Of a DNA stretch of 64,000 nucleotides, positions 1 to 11,493 are shown piece by piece (positions within the stretch are counted from its first letter, which is position 1; each line of letters starts with the position of its first letter). The DNA is taken from positions 35,954,718-36,018,717 of the forward strand of contig CM055830.1 in NCBI GenBank assembly GCA_029582265.1. Reading direction: 5' to 3'. This DNA is from Zoroaster sp. YZ-2022 (lineage: Eukaryota; Echinodermata; Asteroidea; Forcipulatida; Zoroasteridae). The notes under the pieces were generated by a model. It saw nothing but the letters and a program-made list of their open reading frames with translations, was not told the DNA's origin and searched no databases. The translations under genes were made by a program, and so were the position numbers.

Positions 1-393
1 TTACCACCTAGTCCTATCCTCGGTGTGTGGTACAGTTGGGTATCGCCCACTGGGCATGGTACTAGGTGATCAAAACTCTTAAAACACCCTGAAAATTTAT
101 AAAAACCATCAAGTATTTCTGGCGATTTTGTCCTGGTTTTTGTTGGAACAGGTCTCGTATGATATACATCTTATTATATAACAAATGTCTTTGCTGTTTT
201 GGAGCTTTGAAAAGGCCCGCATTCTGCAAGCAGTTCATTAAGAACGATTGAATATTAATGATGTAATTTGGTAACACGTATACGGACAAGGGAGGCCAGG
301 CCGCTGTACAAAATTTCCATAGACCCAGATAAGTCAGTTATCCCTTGAGTAGAGGGACCACGGTTAAATTAACTCCAAATTCTTTTTGTTTAA

Positions 394-514
394 AGGGGCT
401 ATCTTGTCACGCATATCCGACGCGCGCGTCGCCAGCTTGCAGTGGTTTCGCTATGAGCCAAATCAATTTCTGTATATGGAATTATACATTATACAGCGCG
501 ACGAGATAGCCCCT
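394..514. mobile_element. TTAA-flanked MITE, 121 bp
   Basis: The ends are inverted repeats of about 17 bp (AGGGGCTATCTTGTCACGC at the left; the complement of the right end reads AGGGGCTATCTCGTCGCGC). A TTAA lies directly outside each end (390-393 and 515-518), as expected of a piggyBac-like target site. The interior is non-coding. The AGGG(G/A)C..AT.T.GTC end resembles the larger TTAA elements at 33903 and 46294. Confidence 0.7.
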
Positions 515-638
515 TTAAATGTATATATTTCTTCCATATGTGTTTATTGCTCCCCATAAATACTGAAGGGTGGTTACTACTGGTAATTGATTTTTTTTGT
601 AAGACTAAATTTGGCCATCTTTTCTTTTTGCACTATAG

Positions 639-809
639 AGATACAGTTCGGCAAATCTTACTTGCTGTGGATCCAGAGGTGTTCATGCTCGTAAACACAG
701 AAGACTAAGGAGAGAATATATTACAACAAAAGGCCCCCACTTTCTTATCCACATTGATGGGTATGATAAATTGAAGCCTTATGGTTTGCAATCCATGGGG
801 TATTGATGG
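639..809 (+). CDS. integrase-core gene, exon 1 recognised (first catalytic Asp)
   Basis: Acceptor TATAG precedes 639 and donor GTAAGT follows 809. The exon encodes VRQILLAVDPE, then after a one-base shift GVHARKHRRLRREYI and HIDGYDKLKPYGLQS. The shift is explained by one missing G (GAG-GGT read as GAGGT). A second shift near the end is needed to read HG(x)IDG into the next exon. Confidence 0.65.
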
Positions 810-911
810 GTAAGTGCCATGGAAGTTGCAATTGAGATGTTCTATTTGGATATGATGTGATGTTACTTTTGAAATGTTTACTGCAAATGCTGTGCAATGT
901 ATTCCTTACAG

Positions 912-1008
912 ATTTTCTAGAAGAATTCTTTGGGTGGAAGTGGGACCCACGAACAACAATCCAAGAGTTGTTGCCAAATACTTTGTGGACTACATTCGGC
1001 AAATAGAG
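912..1008 (+). CDS. integrase-core gene, exon 2
   Basis: Acceptor TTACAG and donor GTAAAC bound the exon. It encodes FSRRILWVEVGPTNNNPRVV and continues AKYFVDYIRQIE, the strand-helix segment that follows the first Asp in this family. No internal stop. Confidence 0.65.
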
Positions 1009-1659
1009 GTAAACAAATAAATTTAAGTATGCTGCATCATTGTAGAAGCACAACCTTCTTAGTCTAGCAGGAAATGTAGGTTTCTATGCACTCCCTAAAA
1101 CTTAATTCCAAAGTGTTTTTAGCACCTCTAGGATAGGGACATTTACTTTAAGAATGTTGATATTGCCAGCGGAAAAATTGTCCCATGGGGTCCATTGGCA
1201 GCTTAGTTTTTTTCCCCCATTACTGTGTGCACAAAATTACTATTCTTACATGTTAGCAATGGGAGTGAGGAGATCAGACATTCCACCATTTCTCTGTCAT
1301 AACTAAACCAATGTTCATGTGGAGGACATTGCGATGACATCATCATTGTTGTGGAAACAACTGCTAAAGGGCGCTATACTCACATGTATTTTAAAGACAT
1401 TTCAATGTTGTACTTCCGTGGCTAAACATACAAAACTCAGTACGCTGCTTCAGTGATACACAGTTTTACCTCTATTTCTCAGTACTGAACTGGGTATGTG
1501 GTCGTAAGTCATTAAAATTTTATATAATCCTGTCAACTCAAAGACTGTATTTACTTCTGCTTCATTTCCACAATGTTTGTTTCTTGAATTTTGAGGTGTA
1601 GAGAAGGCAAATATCTAATGTCACTGACAAGCATAAATTATTGATTATTGTTAATTCAG

Positions 1660-1799
1660 GTGTTCCACATCTAGTGAGAACAGATCGTGGCACTGAAAAC
1701 ACCCTTGTGGAAGATATACAAACAGCTTTCCGCTTCTATGATGAAGATGACAGATCTGGCTTTAGCAGCTTCATGTATGGCAAGTCCACATCCAACCAG
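1660..1799 (+). CDS. integrase-core gene, exon 3 (second catalytic Asp)
   Basis: Acceptor TTCAG and donor GTAAGT. It encodes GVPHLVRTDRGTENTLVEDI, QTAFRFYDEDDRSGF and MYGKSTSNQ. The Gly codon at its start lacks one G at the splice junction, so the frame with exon 2 is off by one. Confidence 0.7.
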
Positions 1800-1885
1800 G
1801 TAAGTGTAGCATTGGTTAATACTAATTAAAAGTGGCGACCAATACAACCAACTTACATTTTTTCTCGAGTGTGACTGAGAGAGAC

Positions 1886-2435
1886 CAGTGTTGTATTTGA
1901 GTTCTCATTCCTAGAGTCCGAGTCCGAGTCCTCACTGTCGAGTCGAGTCTGAGTTCAAGTGACAAGCCACAAAGGTCGAGTCCGATTCTGGGTAACGAGT
2001 CACTTGAAGTATTTAAAGAAGAAAGGTTGAAACAGTGTGTGTTTTTTTTTACTTGTATAAAATCTCTTTACACAGAATAATGGCAGGATCCATCATACTA
2101 AGCCTCAAATAAAATGGATTCAAGTATTAAAATATACCTGTAGGGGTTCTATGCCTCAGGGCTTTCAGGTACTGTGTAATTTCTTTTCATCCCTTGTTTC
2201 TTCTTTTATCCTCGGCAATGTTTTCCTCTGTTTTATGTTTAATAAAATAATAATAAACATTTTTAAGTGGAGTCATAGTCACAAACATCGAGTCCGAGTC
2301 CCAAGTCCCAGTCCAGATGACCGAGTCCAAGTCCAATTCCGAGTCATTGATCGTCGTGACTCGAGTCCGAGTCCGAAGAAATGTGAATCGAGTCAGACTC
2401 AAGTCCAAGTCCGAGTCACATTTCATACAACACTG
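1886..2435. mobile_element. GAGTCC-rich inverted-repeat element inside integrase intron
   Basis: CAGTGTTGTAT at 1886 is mirrored by ATACAACACTG at 2425-2435. Just inside both ends lie degenerate runs of GAGTCC/CGAGTC hexamers (about 1912-2010 and 2287-2418), with AT-rich unique DNA between. The arrangement looks like a non-autonomous foldback-type transposon inserted between exons 3 and 4. The open frames on both strands here come from the hexamer repeats. Confidence 0.55.
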
Positions 2436-2621
2436 ACTGACAATAGAAAATATCTTCTTAATACCTTGAATACTACTTAAGTCCCTAAAATGCGTCAGTA
2501 GTAATTCAACATGAGTGTCGAGGAAAGATGTTTATGTACATGTGCCTGTCATATAGGAATGTATTTTCTGATGAAGACATTTACAATCAACATATTGTTT
2601 CACAAAACAAATTTACTGCAG

Positions 2622-2734
2622 AGAATTGAACGTTGGTGGGGCAACATGAGGTCTGGTTGCATTGAGTACTGGTTAACACTCTTCAAGGCTATGCTTGTCA
2701 ATGGGGCTCTTGACAATTCCTGCCCATGGCAATT
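2622..2734 (+). CDS. integrase-core gene, exon 4 (catalytic Glu)
   Basis: Acceptor CTGCAG and donor GTAAGT. It encodes RIERWWGNMRSGCIEYWLTL and FKAMLVNGALDNSCPWQ. The Glu of RIERWW completes the DDE triad together with exons 1 and 3. Confidence 0.75.
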
Positions 2735-3108
2735 GTAAGTATTCATCTTCCTTGTAATCTGTCAGTTGTTTCAATGGCTTGTCATCCATAGTTCTGGTTG
2801 CAATATTGTTTCTTTATTGAATGTGCTATATTTGTTTCCCACCATATATAATGTTACACATTTTAGGTTATACTCATTTCCTTCTGTGAATTGAATAGAT
2901 GACCTCACGGTTTGTTTACCACATTGCTGTGACTGGGTATTCAACAGTTGTGCAGAGACACACTGGTTTCCCAAACCGTCATTGCCAGTACAATGATCTA
3001 GTGACCATTGCATAGTACACAAGTATATAAGACCAATATTATTTTGTTTTATTATATTGGGATTTACTTATTGTGTAAATTTGATTTAATTTAATGTTTA
3101 ACCTGCAG

Positions 3109-3259
3109 AGAATGCATGAGGTTCTGCTTTCTGCCATTACTGAGATCAGAACTTTATTGTGCTGGACGTTTGTGGAATGAGCACCACATCAGGTATTGCA
3201 AGAACTCGGAGGGCCCAAGTGAAAGCCAGATCAGATGTTTTTCTTACCTCAGCTGTATG
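3109..3259 (+). CDS. integrase-core gene, exon 5
   Basis: Acceptor CTGCAG; donor GTAGGG after TATG. It encodes ECMRFCFLPLLRSELYCAGR and LWNEHHIRYCKNSEGPS, then after a one-base shift KPDQMFFLPQLYG. The family pattern S-G-K-P-D is restored if GA is read as GGA, again one missing G. Confidence 0.65.
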
Positions 3260-3783
3260 GTAGGGATGCTTGAATGTCAAATTACTCATTAAACAATAGA
3301 CCTAAGTACTGCTGATGTCACAGAAGAATGGGAAACCATTGTGTCTCTGCACAACTGTCGGAAATGCAATACCCAGTTATAACACTAAGTACTGCGGTAA
3401 ACAAATCGTGACAACATTGTTGGCGCAGACACAGAATAGCATTTGTCACGATAAAATTTTTAAGTCCCCAAAAACAGTCACTGGACATGTTCAGTGCCTA
3501 AATGGAAGCCGTATCCTGCAAAATATCCAATGCCTTACCTTCTTAAGGAAATTAGTTATACACAATATGAAAAGGTGATAATGCAAATATTTAAAGCATA
3601 TATGTTATATATAATGAATTTGCACTAGTATATAATTTGTCAATCTAACAAATGGATGATATCTTTAAATTAATTATCCCTGGATATAGGACAGCTTAGG
3701 TATTATTAAGTTACTCCAAAAGCCCATGGTCCCAAATTTAAAATTTCAGGAATACTGATTTTGCTGTATCCTTTTGGACCCAG

Positions 3784-3999
3784 GAACCAGTGACTACAAA
3801 CATGAAGTGTCAATGACTGATGTTGATGAAGTTGATGATGGAATGTGTGATGATCTCAGTGTACTTGGATGCTCTGAAGAGTTCCAAGACCTTTGCTGAA
3901 ACAGCAATGACAGAAAATGACTGGGATTTTCCTCTATCAGCAGAGGAGGGTGTGCTGCTCTTTTCTCGCTTGAAGGATTATATTGAAATCACAACATAA
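3784..3999 (+). CDS. integrase-core gene, terminal exon
   Basis: Acceptor CCCAG gives a phase that completes the Gly of LYG. It encodes TSDYKHEVSMTDVDEVDDGM and CDDLSVLGCSEEFQDLC, then after a one-base shift ETAMTENDWDFPLSAEEGV and LLFSRLKDYIEITT, ending TAA. The acidic, Trp-containing tail fits the C-terminus of the family. Confidence 0.6.
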
Positions 4000-5930
4000 T
4001 TGTGGACCAAAAACAGTCTGTGAAAAACTGGACTTCTGGTGAAAACTTATCCCATTGCAGTGCAAATAAGATTTGTCTTTTCTGGCCTTCACTTGTAAAA
4101 TGTTAAAGGCAAATGTGAGACTCGTGTAAGTTGATATATTTGCTCATGGATTGGTTTACTTGGTTGACATACACTGAACTATCCTGGTTGTGCACTGGAT
4201 AGGACTTTGGCCAATTACATGTATGACATCAATAGTCACTACAATATAGTTGGCAGTCATGACAATGCATGAATGTTGAACTAGCAAACAAAGGAAATTC
4301 AACACAGGATCTGGCATAATTCCTTTTGTTTTATTTTAAAGTAAACACAAAGAATACAAACGAGAAGTTTGGAATGGGATCCAAGGTCGACCACTCAGCA
4401 ACCACTGGTCATCCTCTCCAGTGCGCTTTGCTCACTTAAGGCCATGTCACACGAGGAAATTTACACGCAACTTGTTCCTGGCAATCTCAATAAGAAAAAA
4501 TATGCACATTATATCATCTCCAGGAAGAAGAAATACTCAAAGACATAGTTGAAAAAAATGTGTTTGTGCTATCGAGGTGTTCCCTTTTGTAGCAGAGCAG
4601 TTGGTTTGCCTCAAGTTGCCTGTAACAATTGCTCAGTATGACACGGCCTTTACATATCTTTGCAAACACAGGTGGCTAGAATAGTGATTACATTTCAGAA
4701 CATTTTATCATTGAAGTGACTGAAACAATTAGAATAAAACCGATTATCCTTGTTCATGTTCAACACTTACTTTTAATGCATGTGTTTATAACTTTAACGT
4801 GTGGCTACAAATATGGTTACATATAGTTTATTTTACGGGTTACTGTTTATATGTATAAAAAACACTTTCTACACTAATTGGTCAATATCATTCATTGAAC
4901 AACACTATAATTAACAATGGTCTACTTGTTATGGAAACATGGAGAATGTTTGGTCCCTTCCACCCCAATGCTAATTACTAAGAATAGTGGTTTGTTGTCC
5001 CAATTCTGGTGGAAAAGGACTAGATTTCCTGGACTCTAAGTTAAGAAGATTAACTTTACAAACTTTCTTTGGCTGTGCAGCATTCACTGTGGCAAGATAA
5101 ATATTGCAACTAAGGCAGTTAGGCAAGGAATGAATAACACAATATAAAGTTGTTTTTCCTGATTCACCAGTACACATGTAATGTACTTTTAGAATAACAA
5201 TGGAGGGAGTAACTGATATTATACTCTAAAACTAGGCCTAGTTGATTTGAAAAGCAATAAAAAATTTGATAAAATGTATTTCATGGCAGATGGTTCGATA
5301 CGACTCATTTTATTTATTTTTGTTGTTAAACAAAATCAATTAGTACTGGCAAGGTCGTTTTTACAACAAGAAAAATTGTTTGTCCCAGCAAGTTTTATTA
5401 AGGCAAGAGTTTACTGTAGATAGCTAAATAACCACCACACTAACCATTTGTGTAAACATCCAAGATCATGTGCAGCTATGTAAAAGGGATGGAACAAATT
5501 ATTACTTAAATTTTTCACTTCATTTTGGGCAAAAAGCCCTAAAAAAGTAAATGTGAGGCTCACTTCTGAAGATAAGTAAAGTAACACACCTTTGGTAAAG
5601 TTGTCATTGAAATTGGCTAACTGTGCAAGTAAACCTATTTTACCTGATTCTCTTTTACCCTGTAGTTAATCTAAAAAGATTTTTTAAGGTGAGCATCCTC
5701 GTTTGTATGGTTATAAAATCATAAAAATATTTGATTGTTTTCTCCTTCACGTGACGTTAACATTCACTTGGGTATTGCCCGACTTTCTGGATAGTTTCAT
5801 GCATGGTCGAGCACTAAACACTGCTATAAAACAAAACATTTCGGGAGTCCTTTAAACATTATCGAGAGATATAAGTTAAACAATGAAGCTGCATATAACT
5901 TTTGTATTGTTCAGCGGGGATTGTCTTACA
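4000..5930. other. intergenic region between the convergent genes
   Basis: No gene recognised. An unrecognised minus-strand frame of 68 codons at 4971-5177 is Cys-containing but has no family signature and no clear splice context. The rest is AT-rich single-copy-looking DNA. Confidence 0.4.
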
Positions 5931-6209
5931 CTAGTCCAAAACCCTTGCAGCACAAAAAATGGCTTGACAGATGGATGTTTGAAAGGCATCGTAGTCGGTG
6001 TAATGCAGTGGGGCCGCAGGTGGGACACAGGTTGATGCTGTAGGAAAACACTTACACGGTTGGTCCTGCTGTGAGACATTGTTTATGTAACAAAGGTCTT
6101 CAAACTGCACCTTTGGCCTTGAAGCCCATCCAGTAGGTGCAGGCATGGACCCCAGTTAAAAACAGGAACTCTTTCATGCTGACAGTATGATCATCACAGA
6201 TGAGTCCAC
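5931..6209 (-). CDS. SAM-HECT gene, terminal exon with catalytic Cys
   Basis: Acceptor CTAAAAG; the split Gly codon with the previous exon is in phase. It encodes GLICDDHTVSMKEFLFLTGV, then after a one-base shift PTGWASRPKVQFEDLCYI, CFPTASTCVPPAAPLHYTDY and DAFQTSICQAI, ending ARVLD-stop. P-T-A-S-T-C is the HECT active-site loop, with the Cys at 6027-6029. The C-terminal length is normal for a HECT C-lobe. Confidence 0.7.
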
Positions 6210-6345
6210 CTTTTAGGAAAGGAAAACAATTTGAAGAGGCCTTGAGCAAGATTTTAGGCTTTGCATGGTGGAGTTAAGATATTGTTGGTTTGGGGCAACA
6301 CCATGTAATATTATCTACTGTTATATAAGTTTCTGATGAAAATGT

Positions 6346-6596
6346 TTAACATTCTACATGCTTTCATGGATTTTGATGAAACTAACATGCTTTTGACCCT
6401 TTAGTGGGTAGACACAATTCTTCGGATTACTGAGGTCATTGCAAAAATAGGCTTTATATTGGTCTTTGTCTACATAATTTGATAGATTTTGATGTGACTT
6501 GGATGGAGTGATCTTGTCATCTAGGGGTAATTTGAGGACATTTTCAAATGCACAAAATATGGCTTTCTCCCTGCGCAAAAATGAATGGGTATTCAC
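6346..6596. repeat. intronic repeat, inverted partner of 8527-8757
   Basis: It shares CATGGATTTTGATGAAACT and TTTTGACCCTTT.GTGGGTAG with the complement of 8690-8757. It lies in the last intron of the HECT gene. Confidence 0.55.
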
Positions 6597-6932
6597 TAAT
6601 ATTGCTGAGAATATAGGCCTCTGATGTTTTTTTTAAAGATGTAATCATAAGGTCAATTAAGGTCATAATAGTGCATATGACAACAGCAGAACAACCTTCC
6701 AGGGGTTGTGTAACTTGTTATCTTCAAGTTCTTTGGAATAACGGAAGAAACAGACAGGTGTGTAAAAAAATTCATCTTTCTTTAGGGATTCAAATTGATT
6801 GAAATTGATGTAATTTTAAAAAGGAAAATTTGTAGACAAACATTGCTATGTTGACAATTAAGGTCTAAAGTTAATACAAATATATAGCCTACACTTAAGC
6901 TGTCTTGAGAAAGTTATGTCTTCTAACCTTAC

Positions 6933-7332
6933 CTTCACTGGATAAATCTTCCAGAAATTGGACCAGGTAGGTAAACACATCTACTTCGACCTTCCGCAGT
7001 TTTCCCCTCTGCTGAATATTCTGGCTGTTGCAGACTATCCAAAAATCCTTGGGGTGTTGTGTGCCAAACTTCTGAATGGCACATTAGTAGCCTTCCACCT
7101 TCAGGATTATGCTGCATCATCTGCAGAACACCATACAGCTTGAGGCCCTCCACTGGTGGATTTCGGCATTGACAGATAATATCAAGTCGTGCAACGCAAT
7201 CCTTGAAAGAATATCCTCACCTATCTCAAGGTATAACGCGGCTTGGGATGGATTCTGAACCTCAAAGAGATCCATTATGGCGTCGCTCTTTAGAAGGTCA
7301 TCAAAGGTTGTGTCGTTGGATGCTGCCACCAA
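6933..7332 (-). CDS. SAM-HECT gene, middle HECT exon
   Basis: Acceptor TTCACAG, donor GTAAGG. It encodes LVAASNDTTFDDLLKSDAIM, DLFEVQNPSQAALYLEIGED and ILSRIALHD. After a one-base shift near 7185 it reads CRNPPVEGLKLYGVLQMMQH, then after another near 7105 reads KFGTQHPKDFWIVC and GKLRKVEVDVFTYLVQFLED. Each block continues the same domain in a different frame, so the exon is real but broken. Confidence 0.65.
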
Positions 7333-7824
7333 CTGTGAAAATGGAGGACATGTAGTCTTAAATCTGTCCCCTTGCATTTCCATTTGTGGAGTTAAAACTG
7401 TTTTACTTTTAGAGATATTCTTCTTCACTTCTCATACATGTAAGACTATTTCTGCAAGGTTAGTACAGGTAAAGTTTTCCATCCCAATGAAGTCATGGCG
7501 GTTCCCATCATTTTTCCCATACTTCATGTGCTGTGCTTTAAATATATTGAAAATAGCACCATACCATTTCTTTTGCTGACATGCTGTCTTTGGTAGTTAG
7601 TTGGGCATGGACCAATTTGGCAGCAAACTATTTTAAGCAATTTCTATTATTAGCTCTAGCCAACTGCACTAGTCTAGTTTGGGAAAGTCTTTCTCAAAAT
7701 TATTGGTTTTTAAAAGTTAACATTTAACATTATTTCTTTTATAATTTTTCTTTATCTGATTAGCTGATGCTTAAAAAGTTTCCATGGATGAAATTGTCTC
7801 TAAAGCTTCATTTGTAGCACTGAC

Positions 7825-8365
7825 CAATGTATTAACCATTATTACCAATTCTGTTTTCTCCTTGATTCCTCTGTTGTTGATGTCGTCCACTGAAGGTTTC
7901 ACACTAGAAACGCCCCCAATCATGTAACTGAACATGTGCTTTGAGATGCAACTGGGTGACCTCCCTCCATGTACCATGGACATGGCAATCACTTGCCCAG
8001 CAACCTTGAACTCTTCATTGCACAGGGCCCCAACATTGTGCACGATGGCTTTGCAATCTTCTTGTCCCTGAAACAAATTCCCATTTTGGAAAATGGACCG
8101 CAATACTTCAGAAAAAAACTCCCTTGATGGACCTCCATCGTCGACTGCTGGTTCTGCAATAAACGTGATCTTCAGAGGTTTAGTGAAGTCAAAATTTGAA
8201 CGTTTCAATGCTCTGCAAGTGTCTTGCCAAATGGCGTGCCGGCGAATACGTAGGTGTTGGAATTCATCAGGATCCTGTTGATCCACAGATTGAATATATT
8301 TATTACTCTGAGAGCCAAGAGGTTCCCTATGCACTGTTCCTTGAGTTGTTTTTGCTGTCCTTCCA
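7825..8365 (-). CDS. SAM-HECT gene, HECT N-lobe exon
   Basis: Acceptor TTTAAG above 8365; the join to the previous exon is in phase (Ser-Gly-Arg). It encodes DEFQHLRIRRHAIWQDTCRA, NFDFTKPLKITFIAEPAV, DDGGPSREFFSEVLRSIFQ, GNLFQGQEDCK, VAGQVIAMSMVHGG and SKHMFSYMIGG. The DDGGPSREFF box is a hallmark of HECT N-lobes. The open frame continues to a stop at 7771; I place the donor at GTCAGT (7824) because it restores phase, but this end is uncertain. Confidence 0.75.
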
Positions 8366-8526
8366 CTTAAAAAAAATAATTATTGAAAAAAAAAATAATA
8401 ATTTACAACGTAAAGAAATATGTCACCATAGAAGTTATGAGAACTGGTTAAATATTGTTTTTGTGGAAAAAGCAAAATGTGCTTTTTCAAAGTCCTGATG
8501 ATCTTTACTTCCAAATTTCTGAAAAG

Positions 8527-8757
8527 GTGTCATGTGACCCTCACCCAAGGATCACTCTATCCAGGTTACATCAACATCAAATTTTGTAACAAAGACAAAT
8601 TTGAAGCCTATTTGAACAATGACCTCATGATATAATGACCCTTACATAACCTTTGACCTCAGTAACATGAAGAGGAATTGAGTCTACCCACCAAAGGGTC
8701 AAAACATGTACATGTAAGTTTCATCAAAATCCATGACAGCATGTACAATATTAAACA
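8527..8757. repeat. intronic repeat, inverted partner of 6346-6596
   Basis: The complement of 8690-8757 reads CATGGATTTTGATGAAACTT and TTTTGACCCTTTGGTGGGTA, nearly the same as 6365-6412. The pair is in opposite orientation about 2 kb apart, in two HECT-gene introns, and could form long RNA hairpins. Confidence 0.55.
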
Positions 8758-9129
8758 ATTTCCTCCAAAAATTTAACCTACATTTTTTAATTTCAGCGCT
8801 TCACAATACAGTGCCTCCTCCAGGAGAGGCTATTCTTCCATAAAGCATTCAACTGAAATAAGCACTCTGCGCGCCGTCTCACACTTGGATTCAAGACAAG
8901 AGCTGACATGCTGTTGAGCAATTGGCTGACTTGCAGAATATGTTCGTTGTTTTCAGAAGGTTTTTTGGAATAGAGGTATTTTCAAAAATGTAGGGGAGAG
9001 AAAACCACACGAATAAACGAATGACAAATGTAAACAAACCCAAGGCGGCGTTCGTTGACATAGATCAGACAGACTACTCCAAAAACTTGAGCAAGCCGAA
9101 GAGGGCGCACTATATTGCGAATCACCCGT

Positions 9130-9345
9130 ATTGCATCATAATTAACCTCATTTGACCTTTGACGTATGATCTTTGACCTGAAATTATCCAGCATTATCCT
9201 TGGTACTCAATAAGCCTTGTTTCCCAGTTTCATGGAATTCAGGCGAATATTTAGGAAATAGAGTACTTTTACTCAAAAAATTAACATACGGACATACAAA
9301 CATACATACAAAATTTTGGTCTGGTAATTGCCCCCCAAAAATATA
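9130..9345. repeat. dispersed repeat-like segment
   Basis: It contains repeated TTTGACCT words followed by an ACATACGGACATACAAACAT stretch. This composition is often seen in interspersed repeats of marine invertebrates. Assigned from composition only. Confidence 0.3.
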
Positions 9346-9516
9346 TGTAACATATAACATATCTATAACATTCTCCTTGAATTTCATTGTATACTTTTGT
9401 GTATGAACTGTTATTTCTCAGCAGTGTTGAAACCTTGTTTACAGCACAAACAGTTTCAATAGATATGCAGATAATATGTCATGTAAGTGCTTATAAATTG
9501 TTTTTATGTGTTTTAC

Positions 9517-9620
9517 CTCATAGACGGTACATCTGCATCCGCAAGTGGGCAAGCATTTTCTTCTGGAAGACACTCATTGTCACTGTCGCTTATTACTATG
9601 AGGGTCACTGAAGATGCTAC
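9517..9620 (-). CDS. SAM-HECT gene, exon with SUMO-interacting-type motif
   Basis: Donor GTAAAA after ATGAG; acceptor TTGTAG just above 9618. It encodes SSVTLIVISDSDNECLPEEN and ACPLADADVPSM. The hydrophobic-then-acidic run LIVISDSD has the form of a SUMO-interacting motif. The 3' phase joins exactly to the HECT exon at 8365. Confidence 0.5.
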
Positions 9621-10163
9621 AATAAAGAAAAGATAAATATTATACCACCAAACATCACATTACATCACTGCAGAAGAGGGATTGAAACTGTGTTACGCAT
9701 ACGTTGAAAAAATTAATAGTTCCTGTTGAAAAACAAACAACTGAGAACATAAGACTGGAACAAAACAAACTTGATAGATTTTAGGGTTTGGATGGAGGTA
9801 TGTCAATACAGGTTCGGTTTACAGTCCACTATGTGACCAATCACATTATGTACATATACCCAGAGTCGGACTTACTGGAAGAGATTCTTAAAAAGGACCA
9901 GATGGGTTTAATTTTGGGAACGACACTACTATAAATTCCTCAGTGTAATTTATCAGTTTCATTTTTTTTATGGGAACCCTCTGGTAAACTATTTAACCAT
10001 CAATTAAACTTAACTGAAGTACTCATTGACAAATTATTTTGTTTGATGTCTCAACTGAAAATGTATAAATCCCATCCCCCGAATTTAGCAATGCAACCTT
10101 TCAATCAATTTATGTACCAGTTTACTGTCAAAAATCAGCAAAATTCATCTTCAAATGGCTTAC

Positions 10164-10365
10164 TCTTGGGGATCTGCAACAACTACTTGTGTAGATGGTG
10201 TAGATGATGCCTGTGGTTTAGATGATGCCTGTGGTTTAGATGATGCCTGTGGTACAGGCACCGTTTCATCCATCTCTATATCGGGAACGGGGCCCTCTGA
10301 ATGTGGCTTTTTGAGTGACACAATATCGGATTCATTGAGGCGCGGCCTTTTGCTCCATCAGCCAC
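10164..10365 (-). CDS. SAM-HECT gene, linker exon with PQASS repeats
   Basis: Acceptor ACCAG, donor GTAAGC. After a short out-of-frame start it encodes KRPRLNESDIVSLKKPHSEG, PVPDIEMDETV and three copies of PQASS(K/T), ending VVVADPQ. KRPR may be a basic localisation patch. One base is missing near an A run if the frame is to be continuous. Confidence 0.55.
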
Positions 10366-10818
10366 CTGGTCAATTTAAAATAATAGGAATACATAAACTC
10401 AATATTTTCAATTCCTGTATAAGTGAAACAAGACAGAAACATATTTTGCTGTAAACCTCTATTGCTAGCAAAAATACCTCCATAATACTTTAAAGGACAC
10501 TTCATTTAGGAAAACATACAAATGAGCAACAGCATGGTTACACGTAGTTTGAATGGATACAGACAAAGGTTTTCAATTCATGCATTTAAATTGTGTTAAT
10601 TTTCTGTTTCATATGATTTTTCTTTCCTTTTGGATAATGGGTAAGTTCACTCTTTACCACAATTTAAAAAAAAAAAACAATATAACGACTGTTATTTATT
10701 TTGTTTTATTTTGTAGTTCGGTCACATTTATTTCCATTTCACAATTATTTAATACAAGTAAATATAGAAAAATATTCATTTTGAAAAAATGTTCGGGGAG
10801 AAGTTAATACCAACTTAC

Positions 10819-10865
10819 CAAATGAAAATCTGCAAGGAATCGGAATCAGAATCAGACTCATCTTC
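10819..10865 (-). CDS. SAM-HECT gene, short acidic exon
   Basis: Acceptor CAACAG and donor GTAAGT bound 47 bp encoding EDESDSDSDSLQIFI. The Ser/Asp repeats fit an acidic linker. Confidence 0.5.
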
Positions 10866-11493
10866 CTGTTGGTAAAGTAGAACAATTGCAATTGTCATGT
10901 ACATGTACATTATACTATGTGCACTACATCAAATCCCCTTCCATCCAACCGCCTTGCCCCATGTACTTCAAATGTTGATACAATCGTAGACTTTGCGTTT
11001 GACCATAATAACCGTATGATACGCAGCCCCTAATGTGACACATGATGAGAACAAATTACTAATGAAGAATTAATTTGAGTTCTTAATTTTGTTCACTCAA
11101 TGATGTTGAGCGTACCGAATCATTTAAAAAATCTTTTTTTTTAGTACACAGAATAATTTATATCGAGTGCACGACATCTTCATACATTATTATTTCTCAC
11201 CAGTTGTAGTATGAAGTAGTGTAAAGGATACACAATCCATGTAGACATTTATATGTCAACACATTATGCTATATCTTATTAGGCTACAGTTATGGAGGTA
11301 CTGGCCCATTATAATTGTACAAGATTTTGAGAGCACACTAATTGAAGGACTTTAATACACTTTACCCATGTCAGGAACTAGAAAAGAACTTGCATCAATA
11401 TGCTCAAGCACTAGGGATGTCATAATAATGTAATGACTCTTAAAGTTAGCCTTTATGTTGGAGTACTTTACATCACACATGCTTGTACCTTAC

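Larger units (their letters stand above)
639..3999 (+). pseudogene. DDE integrase-core (rve-like) protein gene, 5'-incomplete, frameshifted
   Basis: Six exons can be joined by consensus splice sites: 639-809, 912-1008, 1660-1799, 2622-2734, 3109-3259 and 3784-3999. The product matches the animal integrase-core family of uncharacterised proteins. It has HIDGYDKLKPYG (first Asp), LVRTDRGTEN (second Asp), GKSTSNQ joined over an intron to RIERWWGNMRSG (the Glu), then FCFLPLL, LWNEHHIR and an acidic C-terminus ending DYIEITT. All three candidate catalytic acidic residues are present. No start codon or N-terminal exon was found upstream. At least five one-base shifts break the frame (near 677, 797, 1659, 3213 and 3894); most look like a missing G next to a G run. 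This is either a decayed gene or a gene with consensus errors. It converges on the HECT gene ending at 5931. Confidence 0.75.

Noticed and set aside
4971..5177. 68-codon minus-strand frame
   Set aside because: No domain, no splice context and no similar copy in the window.
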